Part shown: piece after piece, positions 55,842 through 64,000 of the stretch
How positions within the stretch are numbered: the stretch's first letter is position 1
Layout: the number at the start of each line of letters is the position of its first letter
NCBI GenBank assembly: GCA_030160035.1
Contig: BSNO01000001.1
Location: 930,001 to 994,000, forward strand
Reading direction: 5' to 3'
DNA: 64,000 nt
Source of the DNA: Rhizobium albus
GTDB lineage: Bacteria > Pseudomonadota > Alphaproteobacteria > Rhizobiales > Rhizobiaceae
Program-made: the position numbers and the translations under genes
The notes under the pieces: model-generated
Seen by the model: only the letters and a program-made list of their open reading frames with translations
Database searches by the model: none
Told to the model about the DNA's origin: nothing

Positions 55842-56127
55842 GCCGGATGCGCTGATAGTGGATTTCGGCGAGTTCGCGCTCGACCTCGGTGAGAAACGCG
55901 CCGACGGCCTCGTCCTGCTGCTCTTCGCTGAAGCCCAGCGCTGACAGCTCGTTGAAGATCCCGCCCGCGAGTTCCTGGCGGTAGCGGTTGGCCGCTGCGG
56001 TCGTGCGCCGCTTGAGCAGTTGCGCTGCGGCTTCTCGCACGCGGCGCGCCTGGCTCGTCAGCGGGAACAGTGCGAGTTCACCAAAGCCGCCCGCATTGCT
56101 CTCATCCGTCATCGTCGTCATCGTCAT
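55831..56127 (-). CDS. DUF6074-like small protein
   Basis: A 98-residue protein beginning MTMTTMTDESNAGGFGELALFPL. The core (ARRVREAAAQLLKRRTTAAANRYRQELAGGIFNELSALGFSEEQQDEAVGAFLTEVERELAEI) is a helical domain like DUF6074, a rhizobial family of unknown role. The start is uncertain: several ATG codons lie close together (56112, 56121, 56127) and none has a strong Shine-Dalgarno. It is transcribed alone, convergent with the MoaD-like gene. Confidence 0.6.
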   Translation of the reverse strand: MTMTTMTDESNAGGFGELALFPLTSQARRVREAAAQLLKRRTTAAANRYRQELAGGIFNELSALGFSEEQQDEAVGAFLTEVERELAEIHYQRIRLLV

Positions 56128-56642
56128 CGCCCCAAAACGCCCGACAATCATGCCGAGGCATACCCAACACAAGGAGCCGCTTCGCATTCCTCAAAACGCT
56201 GAACTGCCCATGCCATTCCTGCCGGATGCGTGCCCACTTCTTGACCCGCACGATCCAGCACCGAGCGGCTGCGAATCGCATTCCGCTTGTCGATGATGCT
56301 GACGTGGGGAAGTTTACGGATGGTTAGCGAGCCGTTATGAGCAAACGCCGCTAGAGGGCTGGAGATATTGACGAAAGATGAATTTCTGCGCGCCACTGCC
56401 GATGCACTCTGGCTGACGGTTGATCAGCGTGAGGCACCAGATCGCAGGCAGCAGAAACAAACCGATGGCGCTAGTCGCGTGAGGCGCATGCGGCAAAAAA
56501 GTGGCAGGCGCCTTGAACGTGCTGAAGCTTCCGCAACATAATGGCGCTTCGAGCGTTTGTTCCGGTGCCGAAGACAGCCGGCCGATCGCACCTCAAATCG
56601 CCACGCATCGCTGGGCCGAAATCCACGCTACAGGAGCCGCTC
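56128..56642. other. Intergenic region upstream of the osmoprotectant ABC operon
   Basis: 515 bp between the DUF6074-like gene and the yehZ-like gene. It must contain the promoter of the ABC operon. Apart from the candidate small gene at 56368-56541 I see no RNA gene, dyad operator or terminator that I would call. Confidence 0.45.
56368..56541 (+). CDS. Possible small basic protein
   Basis: An open frame of 57 residues starting with TTG at 56368 (GGAG 3-4 nt upstream): MTKDEFLRATADALW, then LTVDQREAPDRRQQKQ, then a very basic tail (SRVRRMRQKSGRRLERAE). It is too short to judge by length. The amphipathic start and the basic tail look protein-like, but the TTG start and tight spacing weaken it. 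It ends 101 bp before the yehZ-like gene. Confidence 0.3.
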   Translation: MTKDEFLRATADALWLTVDQREAPDRRQQKQTDGASRVRRMRQKSGRRLERAEASAT

Positions 56643-57554
56643 ATGACCCGTCTCGCACTCGTCACCGCCAGCCTTCTCGGGGCGACGCTCCTCATGGGTA
56701 CCGCCCATGCACAGGTCGTCGTCTCATCGAAGATCGATACCGAGGGCGGCGTCCTCGGCAACATGATCATTCAGGTTCTTGAGCATGCCGGGATCGAAAC
56801 GGAAGACCGCCTGCAACTCGGTGGCACACCCGTCGTGCGCGAGGCGATTACCGCAGGCGAGATCGACATCTATCCGGAATACACCGGCAACGCTGCGTTC
56901 TTCTTCGACCGCGCGGACGATGAAATCTGGCGCGACGCCGATGCGGGTTTCGAGGAAGCCAAGTCGCTCGATTACGAGGCAAACCAGATCGTCTGGCTGA
57001 CGCCTGCCCCTGCCAACAACACTTGGGCGATCGCGATCCGCGAGGATGTGGCGACCGAGAACAACCTCGCATCGATGAGCGACTTTGCGGCGTGGGTGAA
57101 TGGTGGCGGTGAAGCCGTGCTCGCCGCATCCGCCGAGTTCGTCAATTCCGAAGCCGGGCTTCCGTCATTCCAAGAGGTCTACGGGTTTGAACTGACCGGC
57201 GACCAGCTGATCACACTTTCGGGCGGTGATACGGCCGCGACCATCCAGGCCGCGGCACGCGAGACCAACGGGGCCAATGCAGCGATGGTCTACGGCACGG
57301 ACGGCGGCATTGCGCCTTCCGGTCTTGTCGTTCTGGAAGACGACCAGAGCGTTCAGCCCGTCTACAATCCTGCGCCGATCATCCGCGAGGAAGTTCTCGA
57401 GGCCAATCCACAAATCGAAGAGGTGCTGACGCCGGTGTTCGAGTCGCTTTCGCTTGAAGCCCTCCAGCAGCTGAACGGACGCGTGCAGGTCGGTGGTGAG
57501 GCGGCAAGCGCCGTTGCCGAAGACTATCTGACATCGAACGGCTTTCTGGATTGA
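56643..57554 (+). CDS. yehZ: Osmoprotectant ABC transporter substrate-binding protein (YehZ/OsmF type)
   Basis: A 303-residue periplasmic binding protein (signal peptide ending GTAHA) of the OpuAC/YehZ family for glycine betaine or other quaternary amines. Typical motifs: SKIDTEGGVLGNMIIQVLEHAG, GGTPVVREAITAGEIDIYPEYTGNA and the C-terminal ALQQLNGRVQVGGEAASAVAEDYL. AGGAG precedes the ATG at 56643, which decides this start over 56541. First gene of a four-gene operon with permease, ATPase and second permease. Affinity and substrate cannot be judged from sequence. Confidence 0.94.
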   Translation: MTRLALVTASLLGATLLMGTAHAQVVVSSKIDTEGGVLGNMIIQVLEHAGIETEDRLQLGGTPVVREAITAGEIDIYPEYTGNAAFFFDRADDEIWRDADAGFEEAKSLDYEANQIVWLTPAPANNTWAIAIREDVATENNLASMSDFAAWVNGGGEAVLAASAEFVNSEAGLPSFQEVYGFELTGDQLITLSGGDTAATIQAAARETNGANAAMVYGTDGGIAPSGLVVLEDDQSVQPVYNPAPIIREEVLEANPQIEEVLTPVFESLSLEALQQLNGRVQVGGEAASAVAEDYLTSNGFLD

Positions 57555-57640
57555 TCGACGGGGCGGTTTCTGCCGTTGCGTCTGGATGACATGAAGATGC
57601 GGTCTGCCGTCGCGGCAGCTGGAAAGAATTGCGAGGCGCA

Positions 57641-58846
57641 ATGACCGCATCGGCACTTGTATTGGATGAAGAGACGTCGGGATGGGTCCGATTGGACAAG
57701 CTCGGCATCCTGATTGCGGCCGGGGTCAGTCTGGTCCTTTTCTTCGCGCCGTTTGTCACCTTTGCTGCCAACCGCATCGTTCTCGGCGAAGGTCTCGGCA
57801 TCGCCGCGGCGCTTCCCGGTGCGTGGGCCTATGGGCTCGTTCTGGTGTCCATCGCCATCGCTCTCATCGCAATCGTACGCTCGCCCGTATGGCTAAGGCT
57901 TTCAGCCAGTCTTGCGGGCATCGCGTTGCTGGCAGTCTGCGTCGGCGCCGCGGCTTCGGGGCTGGTGGAAGAGGGCGACACCGTTGCACGTGTTTCACCC
58001 GCATCGGGCTTCTGGCTCTTGTTCGCGCTGTTCGGCTTGCTTGCTATGGATGCGCTGGCCCGGCTGAAGCTCCCGCCGATCCAGCGCATTCTGCTGGTCG
58101 TTCTTGCTGGTGCGGCACTGGCGATCTGCCTTGGCAGTGGATTGTGGGACGATCTTTCGGTCATGCGCGAATATCAGAACCGCGCAGCAAGCTTCGGCCG
58201 CGAAGCGGAACGGCATCTGTTCCTGGCGCTCGGCTCGCTGGGTGTCGCGGCGCTCGTCGGCGTCCCGCTCGGCATTCTCTGCCATGAGGTCAAGGCTGTG
58301 CGGGGCCCGGTGCTTGGCGTGCTGAACATCCTGCAGACGGTGCCGTCGATCGCGCTTTTCGGGCTTCTGATCGCGCCCTTGTCCTGGCTATCGAACGCGG
58401 TGCCGGTGCTGCGCGACATCGGCATCAGCGGCATCGGCGCGGCGCCTGCCTTCATTGCGCTGTTCTTCTATTCGCTGCTGCCCGTGGTGGCGAACACGGT
58501 AGTCGGGCTCGCAGGCGTCTCGCCCGCCGTCACGGAAGCTGCAGCGGGGATGGGCATGACGGAACGCCAGCGGCTCTTCCGGATCAAGCTGCCGCTCGCC
58601 TTTCCGGTGATCCTGACCGGCATCCGCATCGTGCTCGTCCAGAATATCGGGCTTGCGACGATCGCCGCGCTGATCGGCGGTGGCGGGTTCGGCGTGTTCG
58701 TATTCCAGGGCGTGGGGCAGACGGCGATGGATCTTGTCCTGCTCGGTGCGCTGCCGACGGTGGCTCTGGCTCTGGCGGCGGCCGTGCTGCTCGACGCCCT
58801 CATCGACATGGTCCGGCCTGCCGGGCTCAAGGAGACTGCTCGATGA
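57641..58846 (+). CDS. yehY: Osmoprotectant ABC transporter permease (YehY type)
   Basis: A 401-residue permease. The N-terminal half adds four or five extra helices (LGILIAAGVSLVLFFAPFVTF and LVLVSIAIALIAIV), as in YehY; the C-terminal half is the BPD transport domain with the EAA loop EAAAGMGMTERQRLFRIKLPLAFPVI. GCGAGG lies 5 nt upstream of the ATG at 57641. It overlaps the ATPase gene by 4 nt (ATGA). Confidence 0.95.
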   Translation: MTASALVLDEETSGWVRLDKLGILIAAGVSLVLFFAPFVTFAANRIVLGEGLGIAAALPGAWAYGLVLVSIAIALIAIVRSPVWLRLSASLAGIALLAVCVGAAASGLVEEGDTVARVSPASGFWLLFALFGLLAMDALARLKLPPIQRILLVVLAGAALAICLGSGLWDDLSVMREYQNRAASFGREAERHLFLALGSLGVAALVGVPLGILCHEVKAVRGPVLGVLNILQTVPSIALFGLLIAPLSWLSNAVPVLRDIGISGIGAAPAFIALFFYSLLPVVANTVVGLAGVSPAVTEAAAGMGMTERQRLFRIKLPLAFPVILTGIRIVLVQNIGLATIAALIGGGGFGVFVFQGVGQTAMDLVLLGALPTVALALAAAVLLDALIDMVRPAGLKETAR

Positions 58847-59784
58847 TCGAGATCGAAAATGTGACCAAGCGTTACGGCGACAACACCGTCGTCGACGATG
58901 TGAGCCTGAGGGTCGACAAGGGCCAGGTCGCGGTCATCGTCGGCACGTCGGGCTCCGGCAAGACGACGCTGTTGCGCATGGTGAACCGGTTGGTCGAGCC
59001 AAGTGAAGGCCGCATCCTGATCAACGGTCAAGACACGCGCGACATGCCGGCCTACCAGCTGCGGCGTAAGATCGGCTATGCGATCCAGGGTCATGGCCTT
59101 TTCCCGCACCGGACGGTGGCGGAGAATATCGCGACCGTCCCGCATCTTGCAGGGTGGGACCGTGCACGCATCGACGCGCGGGTCGATGAGCTCTTGTCTC
59201 TGTTTCAGCTGGAACCGCAGCACTATCGCGACCGCCATCCAGTTCAATTGTCCGGGGGCGAACAGCAGCGCGTCGGCGTCGCCCGTGCGCTTGCTGCCGA
59301 ACCCGACGTCCTGCTGATGGACGAACCCTTCGGCGCCCTCGATCCAATCATTCGTGCGAAGGCGCAGGACGATCTGCTGGACATTCAGCGCAAGACGGGT
59401 GTCACTGTGTTGCTCGTCACGCACGACATGGATGAAGCCATGCGGCTCGGCGACCGGATCGCGGTAATGGCCGAAGGCAAGGTCGTGCAATATGCCGACC
59501 CGGCGACGCTGCTGGTGAAGCCGGCAACCGACTTCGTCGACAATCTGGTCGGCACGGCGGATCGACCGTTCCGGCTTCTGTCGCTGCGCAAGGTCGACGA
59601 CGTGATGGAGCCGGGTGGGGCAGACGGTGGTGAACCCGTCCAGCCCTCGACGTCGCTTCGCGAGGCGTATGCCAACATGCTGTGGCAGGGCAGGGAGGCG
59701 CTGCCTGTCGTCGATGCATCGGGCGCCGCCATCGGTCAGGTGCGCCTTGCTGCCATCTCCCGTCTGGCAGCGCGCCCGGCATGA
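58843..59784 (+). CDS. yehX: Osmoprotectant ABC transporter ATPase (YehX type)
   Basis: A 313-residue ATPase: Walker A GTSGSGKTT near residue 35, signature LSGGEQQRVGVARAL, Walker B LLMDEPFGALDP, and the switch His in LLVTHDMDEA. After residue 240 comes a partial CBS-like tail (LWQGREALPVVDASGAAIGQVRLAAISR), a regulatory module typical of OpuA-type ATPases, which sense ionic strength. It overlaps the neighbouring permease genes by 4 nt on each side. Confidence 0.96.
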   Translation: MIEIENVTKRYGDNTVVDDVSLRVDKGQVAVIVGTSGSGKTTLLRMVNRLVEPSEGRILINGQDTRDMPAYQLRRKIGYAIQGHGLFPHRTVAENIATVPHLAGWDRARIDARVDELLSLFQLEPQHYRDRHPVQLSGGEQQRVGVARALAAEPDVLLMDEPFGALDPIIRAKAQDDLLDIQRKTGVTVLLVTHDMDEAMRLGDRIAVMAEGKVVQYADPATLLVKPATDFVDNLVGTADRPFRLLSLRKVDDVMEPGGADGGEPVQPSTSLREAYANMLWQGREALPVVDASGAAIGQVRLAAISRLAARPA

Positions 59785-60536
59785 AACTGACGGTTGCCAT
59801 GGTGGCGCGGCTCGTCGCGTTAGTTCTGTTGCTCGCCTTCCTGTTCGCGCCGTCACTCTTCGAGCCGCTTTTGCGACCGCTGGCAGGGCCGCGCTCACCG
59901 GCCATCTACAACCAGGGCAGCCTGCTTTCGCTGACGCTCAGCCATATCGGCATCACGATCGCCGCGACCCTGGCCGCTACAGTGCTTTCCGTCGCGCTTG
60001 CCGTGGTCGTCACCCGCGACTTCGGCCGCGAATTCCTGCCGCTCTCGCGATCGATCGCCAATATCGGCCAGACATTTCCGCCCGTCGCCGTGCTGGCGCT
60101 CGCGGTGCCGATCGTTGGTTTCGGGACAAAGCCGACTCTGATCGCGCTGTTTCTCTATGCGCTTCTGCCGGTCTTCGAGAACGCGCTAACGGGTCTGACG
60201 ACGTTGCCTTCAAGCGTGCGGGAGGCCGCGCGCGGCATGGGCATGACCGGCTGGCAGCGGCTCACGCGCGTTGAACTTCCGCTGGCCTTCCCGGTCATTC
60301 TTGCAGGCGTGCGGCTCGCCTTCGTGATTTCGCTCGGAACGGCGACGATCGGCTCCACGGTTGCCGCCCCAACCCTAGGCGAAGTGATCATCGCCGGGCT
60401 GCTTTCCAGCAACACCGCGTTCGTGCTGCAGGGTGGCGTGATCGTCGCCATCATCGCCGTTCTGTCCTATGACGCGCTCAGTGCCTTGGAACGAAAGGCC
60501 GCTCGCAGGCTTGGACGTCCAGCGACTGCTACCTGA
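59781..60536 (+). CDS. yehW: Osmoprotectant ABC transporter second permease (YehW type)
   Basis: A 251-residue permease with about six helices and the EAA-type loop EAARGMGMTGWQRLTRVELPLAFPVI. The core fold (VAVLALAVPIVGFGTKPTLIALFLYALLPVFENALTG) matches YehW/OpuCB-type subunits. Its ATG overlaps the ATPase stop by 4 nt. Together with YehZ, YehY and YehX this completes the importer in the same Z-Y-X-W order as E. coli. Confidence 0.95.
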   Translation: MKLTVAMVARLVALVLLLAFLFAPSLFEPLLRPLAGPRSPAIYNQGSLLSLTLSHIGITIAATLAATVLSVALAVVVTRDFGREFLPLSRSIANIGQTFPPVAVLALAVPIVGFGTKPTLIALFLYALLPVFENALTGLTTLPSSVREAARGMGMTGWQRLTRVELPLAFPVILAGVRLAFVISLGTATIGSTVAAPTLGEVIIAGLLSSNTAFVLQGGVIVAIIAVLSYDALSALERKAARRLGRPATAT

Positions 60537-60552
60537 ACCCGAAAGTTTTTCG

Positions 60553-61977
60553 ATGCCGATTGACCCGACCTACCGCGCCGCACCGCGCCACCAGGCGCTT
60601 GGCCGTGACTTCTTCGACCCGGTCGAAGCCGCTGACTTTCCATCGACGACGCTGCGATACCGAAACCGAGACGCCGCTGCCGAGGTCGGGTTGTCCGGAT
60701 TAAGCGGTGTGGAATGGGTGAGTCATTTTGGGCGTTTCGAGCCGCTTCCGGACAATCTGCCGGAGCCGCTGGCGCTGCGCTATCACGGCCACCAATTCCG
60801 CCAGTACAATCCAGACCTCGGCGATGGCCGCGGGTTTCTTTTCGGCCAGCTTCTGGACCGGGACGACCGGCTGCTCGATCTCGGCACGAAAGGATCCGGC
60901 CAGACGCCATGGTCGCGCCAAGGCGATGGCCGCCTCACATTAAAAGGCGGCGTGCGGGAGGTTCTGGCGACCACAATGTTGGAAGCGCTCGGCGTCAACA
61001 CGTCGCGTTCCTTCAGCCTCGTTGAGACCGGCGAAGAATTGATGCGGGGTGACGAGCCTTCGCCGACACGCTCATCGGTTCTGGTGCGGCTCAGCCATTC
61101 CCACATCCGCATCGGGACTTTTCAACGCTTCGCCTATCTGGAGCAGCCCGACTGTGTCGAGGCGCTGCTGCACCATGCGGTTGCCAACTACATGCCCGAT
61201 TGCGCCCGCGCCGATACGAAAGACACGGCGCTCGCGTTCCTGGACCGGGTCTGTCGGAACGTGGCGCGCACCGGGGCGCAGTGGATGGCGGCTGGCTTCG
61301 TGCATGGCGTTCTGAACACCGACAACATCAACATCACGGGCGAGAGCTTCGATTACGGCCCCTGGCGCTTCCTGCCGGTTCTCGACCCGTCTTTCACCGC
61401 CGCCTATTTCGATCAGACGGGCCTCTATGCCTTCGGGCGTCAGCCCGAGACGCTTTTTTGGAACCTCGCGCGGCTGGCGGAATGCCTGCTGCCGCTCGCG
61501 CCGCTGGAAGATGTCGAGCCGATCGTGCGCGCATTTCCGGATCACTACCGCTCAGCCTTCGATCGGCAGATCGTCGCGCGCCTCGGTCTCGAGCCGCTCG
61601 ATGCCGCTACCGACCGAGAGCTCGCGGAAAGCTTCTGGAAGTTTCTCGCCGCAAGCGCCATGCCGTTCGAGCAGGCCTTCTTCGACTGGTTCGGCGGCGT
61701 GCCGGATCGTGCTGGCCGAAGCCCGGTGGCGGCCGAATATACGGGCGAGACTTTCGCTCAGACCCGCGCACTCATCGACCGTTACCAGACCCGCGCCGAT
61801 ATCGATCTCGCGCATCCGTCGCTCGCCGCGCTCTCGCCGGTGACTGTGCTGATCGACGATGTCGAGCGCATTTGGTCCGGTATCGATACCGATGACGACT
61901 GGAGCGATTTCCACGAAGCGCTGGATCAAATGGCCGATCTGCGCGATGCCTACAGGCTGAAGGAACTCGCTCGCTAG
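60553..61977 (+). CDS. selO: Protein adenylyltransferase SelO (YdiU)
   Basis: A 474-residue pseudokinase that AMPylates protein substrates in response to oxidative conditions. SelO landmarks: RYHGHQFRQYNPDLGDGRG, LGTKGSGQTPWSRQGDGRLTLKGGVREVL, and the inverted active site HGVLNTDNINITGESFDYGPW with its Asn and Asp metal ligands. The C-terminus ends LKELAR without the redox Cys or selenocysteine of eukaryotic SelO. The ATG at 60553 lies 17 bp after the ABC permease gene, so it may be read as part of that transcript. Confidence 0.96.
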   Translation: MPIDPTYRAAPRHQALGRDFFDPVEAADFPSTTLRYRNRDAAAEVGLSGLSGVEWVSHFGRFEPLPDNLPEPLALRYHGHQFRQYNPDLGDGRGFLFGQLLDRDDRLLDLGTKGSGQTPWSRQGDGRLTLKGGVREVLATTMLEALGVNTSRSFSLVETGEELMRGDEPSPTRSSVLVRLSHSHIRIGTFQRFAYLEQPDCVEALLHHAVANYMPDCARADTKDTALAFLDRVCRNVARTGAQWMAAGFVHGVLNTDNINITGESFDYGPWRFLPVLDPSFTAAYFDQTGLYAFGRQPETLFWNLARLAECLLPLAPLEDVEPIVRAFPDHYRSAFDRQIVARLGLEPLDAATDRELAESFWKFLAASAMPFEQAFFDWFGGVPDRAGRSPVAAEYTGETFAQTRALIDRYQTRADIDLAHPSLAALSPVTVLIDDVERIWSGIDTDDDWSDFHEALDQMADLRDAYRLKELAR

Positions 61978-62100
61978 GAAGCCCGGGACATCATTTGGGA
62001 GGATGTCGTTTTCCGTTCTTCCTTTCGTCAATCTGTCATGGTTATCGGTCATAGCCTCGGCCTCTCGTCAACGAAGACCTCTTTCGGAGACTGATTCACC

Positions 62101-62817
62101 ATGCGCTATGCGCTCTATTTCACGCCGCCGATGAGCGACGCGCTGCAGCGCACCGCATCGCGCTGGCTCGGCCGGAACGCGTTTTCGGGCGCAGCGTTCG
62201 AGCATCCGGACGATACAGGCCTCGGCATCGATGAGATCGCTGCGATCACCGAAGCGCCGCGCCGATACGGTTTCCACGCCACCATCAAGGCACCCTTTGC
62301 TCTGGCGGATGGGCTGACGAAGGCGGATCTGTTGTCGGAGATCATGCATTTTTGCGGCGAACTCGAGCCATTCGAACTGCCGCCGCTCCGCATCGAGCGG
62401 CTCGGCCCGTTCTTCGCCTTGACGCCGAGCGCGCCGTCGCCCGCTCTCCAGGGCTTCGCCGATGCCGTCGTTCGCCGCTTCAACCGGTACCATGCGCCAG
62501 TGAGCGAGGCCGATCGGGCGAGGCGCAAGGTCGATCGGTTGTCGGAACGGCAGGTGGCGTATCTGGACAGCTTCGGCTACCCTTATGTCTTCGAGGAATT
62601 CCGCTTCCACATGACGCTGACGGGGCCTGTCGATGCCGGCGATGCAGACCGGGTCGGGGCGGCGCTGCATCAGGTGTTTGCACTCTTCCTGGACAAGCCT
62701 GTCTCCGTCAGCAATCTGGCACTCTTCGTGGAGCCGGAAACAGGCGCAGCGTTCTCGGTGGATTCGCTGCATCCACTCGGATCGTTCAAGGTGGCGCGAC
62801 GGGCAGCCGCACAATGA
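62101..62817 (+). CDS. DUF1045 family protein (2H-phosphoesterase, phosphonate-linked)
   Basis: A 238-residue DUF1045 protein with the two HxT-type motifs of 2H phosphoesterases: HATIKAPF near residue 60 and HMTLTGPV near residue 165. The family is usually found in phosphonate (phn) gene clusters, which agrees with phnM starting immediately downstream (ATGA overlap region at 62814). It may hydrolyse a cyclic phosphate intermediate of the C-P lyase pathway, but this has not been assigned from sequence alone. Confidence 0.92.
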   Translation: MRYALYFTPPMSDALQRTASRWLGRNAFSGAAFEHPDDTGLGIDEIAAITEAPRRYGFHATIKAPFALADGLTKADLLSEIMHFCGELEPFELPPLRIERLGPFFALTPSAPSPALQGFADAVVRRFNRYHAPVSEADRARRKVDRLSERQVAYLDSFGYPYVFEEFRFHMTLTGPVDAGDADRVGAALHQVFALFLDKPVSVSNLALFVEPETGAAFSVDSLHPLGSFKVARRAAAQ

Positions 62818-62846
62818 CACTTCACGACAAGAACTTGCAGATACGG

Positions 62847-63995
62847 ATGAGCACGGTGACCGAGACGATCTTGAAGAATGCGATGCTGGTTCTGGCCGAT
62901 CGGGTGGTCGAGGGCCATCTCGTCATTCGTGACGGGATGATCGCAGAGATCGGCGAGGGAACGACATCGGCTCCCGGAGACGATCTCGAGGGCGACTATC
63001 TGATGCCGGGCCTCATCGAGCTTCACACCGACCACCTCGAGGGCCACTACGGCCCGCGACCGGGCGTGCGCTGGAATGCGATTGCCGCTGTGCAGGCGCA
63101 TGACGCGCAGATCGCCGCGTCGGGCATCACCACAGTGTTCGATTGCCTGCGCATGGGGTCCGACGAGGACGGTGGCTTCAAGCCAGGCGAAATGCGTGAG
63201 CTGGCCGATGCGATCGAGCAGGCGCAGCGCGAGGATCGGCTGCGCTCGGACCACTTCCTGCATCTCAGATGCGAGGTTTCGGCGGCCGATGTGCTCGACG
63301 CCTTCGATAAGTTCCGCAGCGACGACCGCGTGCGGCTCGCTTCGCTGATGGACCACGCGCCCGGCCAGCGGCAGTTCCAGACGATGGATCAGTACACGCT
63401 TTACTACAAGACGAAGCGCGGACTGACGGACGAACAGTTTGAGGTGTTCGTCGCCAAGCGCCAGGAGCAGTCGGCCCGTTATTCGGCCCCGCATCGCCGC
63501 GCGATCGCCGAGCACTGCCGCGGCGCCGGCGTGACGCTCGCAAGCCACGACGATGCGACGCTCGACCATGTCGATGAGGCGATTGCCGATGGCGTCGGCC
63601 TTGCAGAATTCCCGACGTCGAAGGAAGCCGCACGCGCGTCGCACGAAGCCGGCATGAGCGTGCTGATGGGTGCGCCGAACGTGGTGCGCGGCGGATCGCA
63701 TTCCGGCAATATCGCCGCCAAGGATCTCGCGGAAGCCGGCATCCTCGACGTTCTGTCCTCCGATTACGTGCCGTCGAGCCTCTTACAGGCGGTGTTCAAG
63801 CTGGCTGACGATGTCGACGCGATTTCGCTGCCGCAGGCTGTCGCGCTCGTCACATCCACGCCGGCACGCACCGTTGGAATGGACGACCGCGGCATCGTCG
63901 CCGTCGGAAAGCGCGCCGATCTGCTCCGTGTTCGCAATCTCGATCAATTGCCGATCGTTCGAACCGTGTGGCGTCAGGGACGCCGCGTCATCTGA
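62847..63995 (+). CDS. phnM: Alpha-D-ribose 1-methylphosphonate 5-triphosphate diphosphatase
   Basis: A 382-residue amidohydrolase that removes pyrophosphate from ribose 1-alkylphosphonate 5-triphosphate in the C-P lyase pathway. The metal site is visible: ELHTDHLEGHYGPRPGVRW, VTLASHDDAT with H and D, and PNVVRGGSHSGN. The start at 62847 (MSTVTETIL) matches the family's N-terminus; ATG at 62814, coupled to the DUF1045 stop, would add 11 residues. No phnGHIJKL genes are in the window; they may lie to the right or elsewhere. Confidence 0.94.
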   Translation: MSTVTETILKNAMLVLADRVVEGHLVIRDGMIAEIGEGTTSAPGDDLEGDYLMPGLIELHTDHLEGHYGPRPGVRWNAIAAVQAHDAQIAASGITTVFDCLRMGSDEDGGFKPGEMRELADAIEQAQREDRLRSDHFLHLRCEVSAADVLDAFDKFRSDDRVRLASLMDHAPGQRQFQTMDQYTLYYKTKRGLTDEQFEVFVAKRQEQSARYSAPHRRAIAEHCRGAGVTLASHDDATLDHVDEAIADGVGLAEFPTSKEAARASHEAGMSVLMGAPNVVRGGSHSGNIAAKDLAEAGILDVLSSDYVPSSLLQAVFKLADDVDAISLPQAVALVTSTPARTVGMDDRGIVAVGKRADLLRVRNLDQLPIVRTVWRQGRRVI

Positions 63996-64000
63996 TGGCG
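63995..64000 (+). CDS. Start of the next gene, cut by the window end
   Basis: ATGGCG begins at 63995, overlapping the phnM stop as TGATG, as expected for the next gene of a coupled operon. Only two codons (Met-Ala) are visible, so no identity can be given; phnN would be usual at this point. Confidence 0.4.

Overview
The window looks like a chromosomal segment of an alphaproteobacterium of the Hyphomicrobiales (Rhizobiales), closest in style to Rhizobiaceae/Phyllobacteriaceae. The grounds are high-GC codon use, the yqeY-dnaG-rpoD core order, unlinked carA and carB, a PmtA-like methyltransferase, and a wealth of TRAP transporters and oxidative catabolic genes. I cannot name the species. No phage, insertion sequence, integrase or CRISPR array was seen, and coding density is high throughout.

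1-19.8 kb is mostly core genome. carB (partial) and carA lie on the minus strand, 3.5 kb apart, with a small XRE regulator, a neutral zinc metallopeptidase and a TadG-like vWA protein between them. Then come yqeY, dnaG and rpoD (with a strong terminator), a TetR/VOC divergent pair with two dyad operators, a CHASE3-GAF-GGDEF diguanylate cyclase, yjbQ, several small secreted or membrane proteins, a SIMPL-domain protein and a CAT-anticodon tRNA (best read as tRNA-Ile2).

19.8-27.3 kb holds an AraC regulator, a PmtA-like methyltransferase, an SDR, a transglutaminase-like protease and a tight three-gene signalling operon. That operon encodes a sulfite-oxidase-fold periplasmic protein, a hybrid histidine kinase with REC and HPt, and a REC-HD-GYP response regulator.

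27.5-45.3 kb is the most interesting part: two divergent gene sets that look like one catabolic island. Leftward runs an eight-gene operon: VanB/PDR-type reductase, Rieske oxygenase alpha and beta, acyl-CoA ligase, thiolase-like protein lacking the thiolase Cys and His, DUF35-SDR fusion with a degenerate SDR active site, metal-dependent cyclase/hydrolase, and SDR. Rightward run a TRAP transporter, a MarR regulator, an octopine-dehydrogenase-like enzyme, a 3-hydroxyacyl-CoA dehydrogenase, a second TRAP transporter and an Asp/Glu-racemase-fold protein without either catalytic cysteine. I infer import of an unknown carboxylate (possibly aromatic or cyclic), oxygenation, CoA activation and carbon-carbon cleavage by an aldolase-like thiolase/DUF35 pair.

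45.3-55.8 kb carries an MgtC/DUF4010 membrane protein, a terminator-ended intergenic stretch that may encode a structured RNA, a PaoABC-type molybdenum hydroxylase, a third TRAP transporter paralogous to the second, a MarR regulator with a perfect palindrome in its divergent promoter, and a BNR-repeat protein paired with a MoaD/ThiS-like protein.

55.8-64 kb carries a DUF6074-like protein, a YehZYXW-type osmoprotectant ABC transporter, SelO, a DUF1045 2H-phosphoesterase and phnM. The next gene starts at the last bases of the window.
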